A stretch of 64,000 nucleotides of DNA from Phyllostachys edulis (Eukaryota > Streptophyta > Magnoliopsida > Poales > Poaceae), in NCBI GenBank assembly GCA_036346405.1, contig CM070550.1, positions 15,534,115-15,598,114 of the forward strand, given 5' to 3'. Position 1 is the first letter of the stretch, and each line of letters opens with the position of its first letter. Below, piece by piece: positions 43,136 to 54,111 of the stretch. The position numbers and the translations under genes were made by a program. The notes under the pieces are model-generated. The model was not told where the DNA came from. It did not search any database and saw only the letters and a list, made by a program, of their open reading frames with translations.

Positions 43136-44659
43136 GCCGTTTATTGCTATAAACATCATAAGCAAAATATGGATCTTTCTGAAAAAAACTGTTAAGTTCT
43201 CTCTGAGAGAGAGAGAGAGCAAAAGATGGATGGGCCAATCAGACAATGCCAGTTCAGCTTGTTCATTAGGATATCATGGCCTATTCGCATCGCTCGAAAA
43301 GGAGCTAGTGGCTTTCCAATCCAATAAAGCTGTACTTTCGTAGTTTCACCTGGTCACGTACGTTTGCCAGCCTTTACACCTCATTGACAAGAGCTGCCCA
43401 TCAACATGACAATAAAATTTTGACTCCCTGGTCATGCTATGTTGGTAACCAATCTGTTACGCATTGCTCTAAGATCGCTAAACCAACGTTTGATTCTAGA
43501 CCCGTCTTAGTCGTTGGACCGTTATACCACAATCCAAACTACATATCAACAACCAATGTGTCTTGATCATCTCTCGCTAAAAGACTAGTCTAATAGATAC
43601 GTACACCTTCACCCTTATGAATCATGCTTTCTCTTATCCACAATTGATGCGGACTATCCCTACAGTCTTCACCATTAACCATACCATCCTTATTTTCAGT
43701 ATCAGCTGTGATCGAGATGCCGTTGGTCCAGGGCAGCCCGAGGAATATACGCTTCCACCAACTAATCCACTCGCTGTCTCTCATGTTAAATCATGTGTGT
43801 AGTACTCGATCAGTTTGCTCGCTAATGCGACTCTCGAGTTGTTACATCGATCGACGCTGGCTTGCGCATTTCTGATCAGTGCGCTTGACTCGCTTTCGCA
43901 TTTGCCGTCTCCTTTCCCTTTTGATCATGAACCGTCGAGTCCCGTCCATGTCTGATAGTTCTACAGCTTCACACTCGCCAATCGAATATCGAACACACGG
44001 TGCTGCATGTGCCGAAAGATTTCGTACCGAACTCGCATCGGATCGACAAAAGTGGTATGCAGATCTTCAATTTGTTAGGAGCATGGCAGCAAAGAACAAT
44101 TGAAGAGATCCTCCTTTCGTGTTGGTTAGGTGACAGGAAGGTAGTGGACTGGTGAGCCTGCTCCTCATCAGTCCCTCTCAAATCTCAATCCTTCTCTCTC
44201 TCTCTCGATCAAAGCCAACCTTAGCTTGTTAATGGCTCGTACATTCATCAGCTTAGTGGCACTTCATGCCAAGTTGGTTATATGTAGGAGAGAGTGTTTA
44301 ACTTGTGAACTCTGAAGTGTTATACATACATTTACATGCACCAAAGGCGAGGCAGTGAAGACTGATGCATGCGTGCGCACAGATGAACAATTGAAACAAT
44401 GAAACTGACATATTTTCACACGCATGCAGAGGTGGCCCGCTTTGGTGCTAGCTGGTGAAGCTAGCTAAGCAAGATCCAGAAAGCTACAGTTCCGGTGCCT
44501 CGTGCAGCAGCTATTCATCCATCGATCACACTATATATACAAAACAGAGCATACAAATTAACAACACCAGGAGGGAGGGCGGGGGGATAATAATATGCTT
44601 AGAAGTAATTTGTTAATATAGACGATTACATTTATTTAAGGGAATTGTACTTAATTTCC

Positions 44660-44685
44660 GACAGTTTTTCGATGAAAAAACTGTC
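44660..44685. repeat. Near-perfect hairpin
   Basis: gacagtttttc, a 3-base loop, then gaaaaaactgtc: an 11-12 base stem with one extra A. No terminator or small-RNA context can be shown; it may be the end of a small inverted-repeat transposon. Confidence 0.55.
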
Positions 44686-45112
44686 ACTTTTCTGTTCGTT
44701 AAATGTGCTATAAGATTTGTGTTGTTGATGTGTTGTTCATTCATCTTAATATTTCACAGTACATATATACACGCATGGATCGCTAGATGGATGGATCCAA
44801 AGCAACAAGCTGTACAGGTACAACCGTTTCGACCAACGAGTACGACGTGCAAAGGCATTTTTGTAGCTCATACGTCCGTACGTCCTTGACAGATGACGCT
44901 GAGAATGCCGAAGGAGACCTTGGCCGCGTCCAGGTCCGAGTGGTCAGCACCGAGCTCCCTCACCATGGAACATAACGGGTTCTTCACCACATTGCCGTAT
45001 TTTGTTGGTATATAATTTTACCTTTTTTTACTCAACCTCTAAAAGTATATGTGAAGAACATAACGGGTTCACCATATTGCCATATTTTGTTGGGGGGTGT
45101 GTGTGTGTGTAT

Positions 45113-45436
45113 GTCTTTGTTTTTGCTCAATCTCTCAAAGTACATGTGAGATTTTGAATAATGTGATAGAAATATGAGTTATTAAGACTTTCAAGAATAA
45201 TTACAGTGAACAAAACAAAAATTACATAAATAATTTACTGTAATTTATGTATAATGGAGTTGTAATTTTTTTTTGTCTTTGTTTTTGCTCAACCTCTCAA
45301 AGTACATGTGAGATTTTGAATCATGTGATGAAAATATAAGTTATTAATACTTTCAAGAATAATGACAGTGACCAAGAACCAAATTTACTTAAATAATTTA
45401 TTGTAATTTATGTATAATGGAGTTGTAAATGAACTT
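45113..45436 (+). repeat. 162-bp tandem duplication
   Basis: Copies start gtctttgtttttgctcaa at 45,113 and 45,275 and end ataatggagttgtaa. They differ by scattered substitutions. A shorter related block (aacataacgggttc) also occurs at about 44,968 and 45,058 just upstream. Confidence 0.85.
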
Positions 45437-45509
45437 TCAGAATGTGACAGTTTTTTGCAGAGAAGACATGCGAATTTTGTGTAGACAGACCCTTTATTTA
45501 AGCGTTGTT

Positions 45510-45773
45510 TGTTAAGACAGATCGAGGATATACGGAGATCTAGAGTGTTAAAAGTATTTGGATGTTATCTGTAAGATCTCGTGATTTAAACAAGTACTTG
45601 TTGTAATCTTTACGGATTATATCGGTTGTAATATAGCTGTAAACAGCTTTCTGTAATCTTCTTGTTTCGGTTTACTGTAGCACGTCCGACAAGCCTATAT
45701 AATGAATAGTTTGCGCTCTGTTTGAGTTGTGCGTTCTGCAATCTCCTTCCTATCTCGATTCTGTTTCTTTACA
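45510..45773 (+). repeat. 5' LTR of copia element
   Basis: TG...CA borders, with TATA-like cctatataatg near 45,693 and t/c-rich U5. It ends immediately before the primer-binding site. Confidence 0.8.
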
Positions 45774-45786
45774 TGGTATCAGAGCT
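45774..45786 (+). promoter_or_regulatory. Primer-binding site (initiator Met-tRNA)
   Basis: tggtatcagagct directly after the LTR, a perfect match to the standard plant copia primer-binding site. Confidence 0.92.
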
Positions 45787-45816
45787 ACAAATCTAATCCA
45801 CAACCACACCGTCATC

Positions 45817-46911
45817 ATGTCCACCATCAACACCTTGAGTTCCACCACCGCTAGCTCGGTCTCTTCGACCGTTGGCTTGTTTTTGGCGCTGTCTTTCTCC
45901 TACCTTGTCAACCTGAAACTCACTCGCGAGAATTATCTGCTGCGGATGGCTCAAATCATGCCATACCTGAGAGGTCAACAGCTCTTAGGGTACGTTGATG
46001 GCTCCAAGCTGTGCCCTGAGAAGATTATCGTTTGTGTGGCAAAACCTGTTCATCACAAGAGCGAAATCCGGCGTATCTCATCTGGTTGCAGTATGATTAG
46101 CAGGTGTTGAGCATCTTGCTATCCTCCCTCTCTGAGGAGGTGCTCTCGCAAGTCCTATTCCTTGGCACATCTGTCGAGGTATGGACAACACTTGAGCAGA
46201 TGTTCTCATCGCACTCTAGGGTGAGAGCGATGAACGCTCGCATGCAGCTGGCGAGTCTGAAGAAGAATGACTCGTCTGCAACAGAATACTTTAGTAAAGG
46301 AAAGAGGCTAGCTAATACTCTGGCGTCGATCGGCCAACCGCTCGGAGAAGAAGAAGTCATCTCATATCTTCTTTGTGGTCTCGGGGAGGAATACAATTCT
46401 TTGGTCACCTCTGTCACAACACGAACTGATGTTGTTACTCTCAGTGATCTCTATGCACATTTGATGACTTTTGATTTGCAGATAAAACATCACAATCCTA
46501 ACCTACAGATTGACGGAGTATCGTCCAATTTTGTTTCAAAGAACAACTATGAGGGAGGCAAGTCTCCAAATTGCGGGAATAATCGTGGTGGCTATCACAA
46601 CAAGGGCTCCGGCTCCTACAACAACAACTCTAGTTTTCAGATGCACAACTCAGGAGGAGGCAACCCACAACCAATCTGCCAAGTGTGCAACAAGCCTGGA
46701 CATGTAGCACTGAAGTGCTATCAGAGGTTCAATCACTCATATCAAGCTGAGGAAAAACATGTTGCTACAATGGCTACATAGTAATATGGAATTGATACCA
46801 ACTAGTACAGCGACACAGGGGCTACGGATCATATTACAAGTGATCTTGATCGCCTTACCACACGTGAATGCTACACTAGAAAAGAAAATGTACATGCTGC
46901 CGATGGAACAG
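45817..46911 (+). pseudogene. Copia gag-protease, frameshifted and truncated
   Basis: The first frame (45,817-46,110) holds the N-terminal gag motif NLKLTRENYLLRMAQIMPYL followed by GYVDG. A frameshift near 46,100 moves to 46,104-46,781, with LSEEVLSQVLFLGTSVEVWT, MQLASLKKNDSSATEYFSKG and YLLCGLGEEYNSLV (UBN2-type gag), an Asn/Gly-rich linker and a CQVCNKPGHVALKC zinc knuckle. After a stop, the aspartic protease start SDTGATDHITSDLDRL follows, then AADGTGM where the gypsy element cuts in. RT, integrase and the 3' LTR are absent here. Confidence 0.9.
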
Positions 46912-46914
46912 GTA

Positions 46915-47529
46915 TGTGACGAGGATTGTTGACTAGACAATTATCTGGCTATACATTTATTTATAAATAAAGCAAATCTTCTACTGGGCCCAAGTTAATT
47001 CGTTGGGCCCAGGATCAATCAAGCAATCAGAAAGTGGGCCCGAGATTCTTTTCTTAGACCACCATTGATTCTCTTCTAGATGTCCTATGGGACCTCTCCT
47101 GAGAGGTCTTCTCATACTACTCCAGGACCTCTCTCCAGTAGAAGAGGTCCTCAATAGCGGTTACCCACGTGTGGTTAATGACAACACATGTGGACAGAGG
47201 ATATTGGCCGTTGCATCCGGAGACATAACGATCATCATGGAGGGACACAATGATTGGCTTAAAGGGACGTGACTATTGGCGTGAAGAGGTACCACTGCAA
47301 CCAACTGCCGATGTTTGTAGAACTATAAAACCCAGCCTGTGCGCACTAACCGATATCTTGTACACTAACCTTAATCCATGTTTATTCACAGTCATTTCTC
47401 CCTATAATCAGAGTATACCCTTTGCAATATACATCACTATTTGAGTCCTTAGGCGAATAGATAACAATCTCCATTTTCTTTATATACTTTTGTTTGTCCG
47501 CTCTGTGACGAGAGTCCTAGACGTCGACA
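46915..47529 (+). repeat. 5' LTR of the Tat-type gypsy element
   Basis: Starts tgtgacgaggattg, ends gacgtcgaca (TG...CA). It has TATA-like actataaaaccc near 47,323, and repeated gacctctc/gaggtc words at 47,090-47,150. Confidence 0.82.
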
Positions 47530-47531
47530 GC

Positions 47532-47550
47532 TGGCGTCGTCCGTGGGGAT
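47532..47550 (+). promoter_or_regulatory. Primer-binding site, tggcgtcgtccgtgggga
   Basis: Two bases after the LTR end, tggcg-cgtccgtgggga is the usual primer-binding motif of Tat/Athila-related elements (consensus tggcgccgt). It differs from the Met-tRNA type of the other elements in the window. Confidence 0.8.
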
Positions 47551-47604
47551 CACCATCATTATTTTCACCAACTCAGTTCTGGTGATGCACCCGGTGCCTC
47601 ACAC

Positions 47605-49631
47605 ATGAATCGAAGCTTACCAGCGTGGAGAGAAGAAAGCGTTTTCGACATCTTTGACTACGATGAGCACATGGAAGAAGGTTTCGTTCTCATCTCCGGC
47701 AATACCAACGGTTCCCTCGAGACCGTTACCGAAGAAACGTCGCCCGCCGAGTCCGCACCCGTTGGCTCTACGCCAGACATGCCTTCGTCTACAAGTGTTA
47801 CCATGGATGAATACTATCCTGAGCCTGTTTCCCTTGGAGCAGGAGATTTGGAAATTGCCTGGAGCCCAACGCGTTGTGATGATCTCACTGGTAGCCTCCA
47901 CGCTGAGGGCTTGGAGAGAACATCTGGGGAGAATATTCTCTTCACCTTACAATACACATCATCCTCCTCTTCAGAGGACGACGGCATGTTCACCCCTTCT
48001 GCCTATTCCGGAGTCCATTAGGTTGCCGTCCTTGGTGACAATCAATCCAATGCTGGCGACGAACCTAAGACATCAGGACAACGCTAGGAATAGGAAGAAC
48101 GGGAATGCCTACAACAAGAGGAGTAGGCATGACAAGCCGAGATATGTACCGCCACACAAACGCACATCTCACAGGTTCGTAGCCACTACTACCGAGACGC
48201 GCCTGGTTCCTCAGCGAGGGTGCCACAACAGGAGATGCATACGCCACCACCGCGAGCAACAATGGTAAGGGATTCAAACGTCTTGCCAACCCCCATGTAG
48301 GAGGATTCCCATGTGGAACGCATTCACTATCCGGCGAGCGCTATTGCACGCCCTTCGGAAGGACTAACTCCGGAGTAGGGAGTGCAAGTAATGCATGCTA
48401 TCGCACAAGAGCTACAGGATGCTGTGGAGAATATCTCCACCCGATCGCATACTGTGCTTTCCCAAACGGACTCTTATTTAGAAGGGTCCTCACTTGAACG
48501 ACGAAGGCAAGGCCAAAGTGACGGTGCTCCTAACCATCACGTCTAAGGCCAAGGTGAGTACAACACCCGCTTTTTGGGACGTAGTAGATGTCCCAAATCT
48601 CCTGCCGATCGTAACAATCATTACAATATATGACCATGTGTCGGTCCTTACGCAAGTTGTAAAGCCTTCTCTCCCGAGCTAAGAGATGTTACTTGGCCGG
48701 AGAAATTCAAACCAGGAAGTATGGAAAATTTTGACGGGACACAGAATCTGTCAGAGTTTCTCCAAGTCTACACTACCGCCATTCAGGCTGTTGGAGGCTA
48801 TGATAAGGTAATGGCTAATTATTTGCCCATAGTTCTAAAGGGTTCTGCCAGGACCTAGTTGTTCAACCAGCCTAAGGGATCCATATATAATTGGGAGATG
48901 CTTTGTAATGCACTGCAAAATAGCTTCCAAAGTTGTTATGCAAAACTAGGGAAGGCGGATGATTTGCATCGTCTCCGCCAAAGCCTCGATGAAAATTTAC
49001 GTCAGTTTATAAAGCGTTGCATAGAGGTTCGTAATACTATACCAAATTTTTCTGTTGACTCTGTGATTCTAGTTTTTAAACAGGAAGTCAGGTATCGAAG
49101 GTTCATAGAGGACCTCAATATCAACCCACCTAGAACTGTGTCAGAACTCTTTAACATGGCTGATCGGTACTTCGATGCCAACGAGGCAGTGGAGTGGAAC
49201 CGAATGGTGGACAAGGAACCACCCCTCCTCAGTCAGGCCTCAAGGACGTCAAAGAGAAGAAGTCCAAGAGGTTCGAAGGCTCTACGAGCAGCAAGGGAAG
49301 ACCCAACAAGAAGGAGAAGGGAAGGTCCAAGCAACCCACTAGGGAGGTCGTTGCCATTGACCAGCGACCACCCCACGACAAAAGCAAAGGTCCTTGGAGC
49401 AAAAGGAGGTAAGGAGGTCGTTTGAATGACCGTACTACCTCACATGCTGCAAATGCGTCCAGAAGCAATGAGTGTTGGTGCCCATTTCACAAGGTTCCTA
49501 GCCATGACCTCCAAAACTACCGTACTTGGCAGAAGCAGATGGAGGAGTATTATGACAGGAAGGGTCCAATGCCTGTCTCGCCAAAAGACAGTGGACCACC
49601 AGTGGTCCAAACCAATGACAAAGACACGTAG
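47605..49631 (+). pseudogene. Tat gypsy gag, broken
   Basis: The N-terminal part is MNRSLPAWREESVFDIFDYD (47,605-48,021), acidic and Ser-rich. After several frame changes the capsid domain appears: DVTWPEKFKPGSMENFDGTQ, then, past a TGG-to-TAG stop at about 48,857, LFNQPKGSIYNWEMLCNALQ, SLDENLRQFIKRCIEVRNTI and ELFNMADRYFDANEA. A Lys/Arg-rich basic part follows (49,230-49,430). The last part (49,422-49,631) includes ECWCPFHKVPSHDLQNY, the usual end of gag in this lineage. Confidence 0.85.
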
Positions 49632-49820
49632 ATGCCATTTTAGAGGACAGATCATCACGTTAGTGTCATCTATGGGGGTTCTGCCACTTACACCTCCAAG
49701 CGATAGTACAAGGCGGCATGGAGAGACGTCAATAATGTTGATGCTCCACCTGGCCATCCGAAGTACCCCAAGTGGCCAGAGACCTCCCTGACCTTCACCA
49801 AGGAGGACGTCCCTAAAGGA

Positions 49821-52800
49821 ATGTCTACTTCCCATAAATTACCTTTAGTAGTTTCCCCTACCATAAGTAATTGCAGAGTATGGAGAGTATTAACAGATAG
49901 CGGTAGTTTTTTAGATTTGTTGTTTATTAATAGTTTAGATGAGATGCAAATTCCTCATTCTAAGATTAAACCCATGACAAGCCTCTTTTATGGGATAGTG
50001 CCAGGTATGCCTGTTACACCTATAGGGCAAGTAGTATTACCAGTAACATTCGGTACTGCTACCAATTTTTGAACTGAATTAATCACTTTTGAAGTGGTTG
50101 ACTTTGAGTCTGCCTATAATGCAATTCTGGGTAGACCTTCTCTAACAAAATTCATGGCAGCTACACACCACGCCTACCAGAAGATCAAGATCCCTAGGCC
50201 AAAAGGCGTGATTATGGTGCAAGGTGACGAGGCTATTGTGCTTTCAAGTGACTGTAAGTCGCTAGAACTTGTCGATCAATTACCTCTAAAAGATCTTACT
50301 ACAGAGGATAAAACAGGGAAGGCCATGAAAATAAAGGCTACTCCTCGGCCCAACGAGGAGGTAAAGATAGTACCACTTAGCCCCCCCAATGACCAATCCA
50401 AGATGGTCTGGATTAGCGCGGGATTAAGCGAGAAATAGGAAGATGAGCTCCTCACCTTCCTCCGAGCCAGCTCGGATGTCTTCGCACGGAATCCATCTAA
50501 CATGTCCGGGGTTCCAAGGGAGGTGATTGAGCACAGACTAGCCATACAGCCTGAGAAAACACCAGTCAAGCAAAGACTGAGATATTTCGCCCTGGATCGT
50601 CAAGAGGCCATCAGGGCAGAGCTTGATAAGCTCCTTGAAGCTGGCTTCATTCGTGAGGTAGATCACCCTGAGTGGCTTGCGAATCCGGTCCTGGTCAAGA
50701 AATCCAACGGTAAGTGGCACATGTGCGTTGATTTTACTAGTTTAAATACTGCTTGCCCAAAGGATGACTTTCCTTTGCCTCGCATCGATCAGTTAGTTGA
50801 TTCTACTATGGGTTGCGAACTGATGAGTTTTCTCGATGCTTTTTCTGGATTCCATCAGATTAGCATGGCGGAAGAAGATGAAAAAAAAGACTGCCTTTAT
50901 CACACCCTTCGGTGTCTATTGCTATGTTAAGATGCCGTTTGGGTTAAAAAATATTGGAGCCACGTACTAGCGTTTAATGCAGAAGACCTTCAGCAGTCAG
51001 TTGGGGCGTAATTTAGAGGCTTATGTAGATGATCTCGTTGTAAAAAGTAGTACTAAATGTGACCATCTGAAGGATCTTGCAAAGACCTTCGAAAATGTAA
51101 ACAAACATGGAATAAAGCTTAATCCCGAAAAATGTACTTTCGGGATTAATTCTGGCAAATTTCTTGGTTTCCTTGTTTGTTCTCGTGGAATCAAAGTTAA
51201 TCCAAAAAAGATTCGTGTCATTGAGCAATTATGACCACCTTCTATTGTGAAGGAGGTCCAAGCCCTAACTAGTCAGATGGCGGCTCTTAGTCGTTTCATT
51301 TCCCAATCAGAGGAACATGGTTTGCCTTTCTTCAAGGTGATCCACAAGAGCAACAAAAAATTCCAATGGTTCGAAGAAGCTGACAAAGCCTTTGAAGGCT
51401 TAAAAGCTTATGTTTGGAATCCTCCAATATTGGTCTCACCCTTAGAAGGTGAACCTTAGTTGGTCTACTTGGCAGCAACGCAAAATATGGTCAGTGCAGT
51501 ACTCGTTGCAGAAAGAGAAGGTCTTAATGACCCAATTACTATGTAAGTGGGGTCTTACATGGACCAAAGGAGAGATACCCCGAGGTTCAAAGGCTAATCT
51601 ATGCTCTTCTGATGAGTTCCAGAAAACTGAGGCATTATTTTCAATCTCATAATATTACAATGCCTTCATCTTTTTCTCTTGGAAATATTCTTTATAACGA
51701 AGAAGTGACGGGTCGTACGGCCAAATGGACAGTAGAACTTAGAGAATTGATTTTCATTTTACTACCCGAATAGTAATAAAAAGCGAAGTTTTGGCTGATT
51801 TTGTGGCTGAATGGATGAACATTGAGGATCAACCTCAAGTTAATTCAAAATCAAACGACCATTGGACACTGTATTTTGATGGTTCCCGTGAACTTAAAGG
51901 TTCGGGAGCTAGGATTGTGTTGATAATACCATAAGGAGATCAACTTTAGTATGTCATACAGTTTCTGTTCCCTGCCACCAACAATCTGGCAAAGTATGAA
52001 GGGCTTCTAGCCGGGCTTCGAGTAGCTAAATCCATTGGAGTCCATCGGCTTTTAGCGTAGTGGGATTCGCAATTAGTCATAAACCAGGTATCAAAGTAAT
52101 AACAATGTTCTGACGAGACAATGGCTCGATACCTAGATGAAGTGAGAAAGTTGGAAAAAACACTTCAGAAATTTCGAAGTCCAACATATACCGCGAAAGG
52201 ACAACTCCATAACGGACCAGTTATCGAAATTGGGTTCCTCACGAACACCTGTTACAACAGGTGTTTTTCTCGAATACCTGACAAAGCCTTCAATAGAAAT
52301 ATGTTCGACCACCTTAGAGGTCGGAGTCATTGAGCAAGATGAGGAGTGGATACAACCATTGACCACTTATCTTGTATCAGGAACATTGCCCGACTGTCCT
52401 CAACAGAAGGATAGGTTAATTTGAAGAGCACACATGTACAAACTGGTTGAAGGATCATTGTATAGGAAGGAAGCACATGGTATTCTTACGCACTGCGTCT
52501 CCCAAGACTCTGGGATAACAATACTAACAGAGATACATGAGGGCTTGTGTGGCGCACATGCATCCTATAGGACCTTGGTTGGCAAAGCTTTTAGGTAGGG
52601 ATATTACTGGCCTACTGCTCTGCAAGATGCCATGTACCTTGTTAAGATGTGTGAGCAATGTTAATTCCATGCTAGGCAAGTGCACCAACCATCTTACCAA
52701 TTACAAACTATTCCTTTGTCATGACCTTTTTCGACTTGGAGTATTGATATAGTTGGACCACTACCGCAAGCACCCAATGGGTACAAGTTTTTATTTGTGG

Positions 52801-53584
52801 CCATTGATACATTCACTAAGTGGATAGAAGCTGAACCAGTCGTTCGTATAACGGCTGCAGCAACAAAGAAATTCTTCATACGGAATATTATCACAAGATT
52901 TAGAGTACCCAGTCGTCTTATCATAGACAACTGGAACCAATTTGTTAGTAACGTATTCCAAGATTACTGGATGACATTGGCACCAAGATCTGTTTTGCTT
53001 CAGTAGCACATCCATAGAGCAATAGAGCAGTAGAAAGGACCAATGGTCAGATTATACAAGGCGTAAAAAAGAGAGTTTTTAATCACCTAAAGGCACGCTC
53101 GAACACTTGGATAGAGGAACTCTTCTCTGTCTTATGGGCATTGCGCACTACTACCAGTAGGGCAACTGGAGAAACACCATTCGCACTAGTCTATAGTGCA
53201 AAAGCAGTGCTACCTAATGAGATTCAGTTAGGTTCAACACGTACAGATCTCCAAGATCAAATAAATCAAGGAGAATTGCACGAAGACGATGTCAATCTAC
53301 TAGAAGAAAGATGTGATCGAGCACTATTTAAATCGGCTGCTTATCTGCAAGGGTTGAGACGCTACTACAATCGAAGAGTTTGTCCAAGAACACTTCACAT
53401 GGGTGACTTGGTCCTAAGGAGAATCCAGAACCAGGCTAACTTGAACAAGTTGTCCTCTAAATGGGAGGGTCCATATACTGTAGTATCTATCACTAGGTCA
53501 GGTTCAGTTAAATTAGCCATGGAGGATGATCGTGTTCTATCTAACACATGGAACATTGAACATCTTCGAAGAATCTATGTATAA
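49821..53584 (+). pseudogene. Tat gypsy pol: protease, RT, RNase H, integrase, broken
   Basis: Protease: VLTDSGSFLDLLFINSLDEM (Asp-Ser-Gly, 49,880) to YNAILGRPSL (50,130). RT: LDKLLEAGFIREVDHPEWLA, WHMCVDFTSLNTACPKDDFP and LEAYVDDLVVKS (YVDD box, about 51,015). RNase H: HWTLYFDGSRELKGSGARIV (about 51,860) and LAKYEGLLAGLRVAKSIGVH. Integrase: zinc-binding remnant near 52,590-52,690, YKFLFVAIDTFTKWIEAEPV (52,785) and IEELFSVLWALRTTTSRATG to LSNTWNIEHLRRIYV, ending at 53,584. At least ten stops or frameshifts interrupt it, among them the break at about 50,890 in an A-run and stops at 51,235 and 53,006. Confidence 0.9.
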
Positions 53585-54111
53585 GTATTTCTTAATACAC
53601 AATTAGACTATATTTTTTTGCCATCTTTTAATTTTTTCCGATCATTTCACATACATGACCACTATCTTTCTTGCTATCAAGTGCCTACGATTGATCAAAT
53701 CCGCTAAATGGGTCATAGTGTCTTTACTTTAAAAAATGGCCATTGGTATACATTTGGGGGAGTGACAACTGTTTGAGACATCTTCTATAAGCCAATTCTC
53801 ATTGCATAAGAGCCCGATAGATTGACTTCATTTTCCTGAATGCATACTGGTCCAGATCATTGACTTTGTTGAGATATACTGGTCCTAAAGTATTTGTTCA
53901 CCCGAAACACTTCTTCCATTCTTTGGACAAAGTGTTCGAGCGAGGGGTTGGGGGGGGGGGGGGCTACACATAAGAAGATAGATAAGAAATTTAAAACTTG
54001 CAAAACAAATATAACTTGCAAAAGAAAATTCAACTTCTAACAAAAAGTTATAATCATCATACATCAAATGTTTTCATCATTCTACATATTAAAAATATTA
54101 CATTATCATTG
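53585..54111. other. Spacer between pol and antisense gene
   Basis: It is non-coding. It holds a purine-rich tttgggggagtgac (53,754-53,767) that looks like an internal polypurine tract and a G-run at about 53,947-53,963. Confidence 0.5.

Larger units (their letters stand above)
43088..45509. other. Intergenic region with small repeats
   Basis: There is no recognised gene. A (GA)n run lies at 43,201-43,219. A 64-codon minus-strand frame at 43,784-43,590 (starting MRDSEWISWWKRIFLGLPWT) and a 74-codon plus-strand frame at 43,879-44,103 have no family I recognise. Near 44,940-44,880 the minus strand has a protein-like stretch (ELGADHSDLDAAKVSFGILS) that could be a gene fragment. A TATA-like ctatatatac lies near 44,532 without a following gene. 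Confidence 0.4.
45510..46914 (+). mobile_element. Copia retrotransposon, cut off after protease
   Basis: A 264-base LTR (tgttaagacag to tttcttttaca-like end at 45,773) is followed directly by a primer-binding site, a gag gene and the start of the protease. The element is interrupted at 46,914 by the Tat-type gypsy LTR. Its remainder would lie right of the window. Confidence 0.88.

Noticed and set aside
53754..53767. tttgggggagtgac as polypurine tract and start of the 3' LTR of the Tat element
   Set aside because: The sequence after it does not match the 5' LTR start tgtgacgaggattg, and the antisense gene of the element follows, so the real 3' LTR must be further right.
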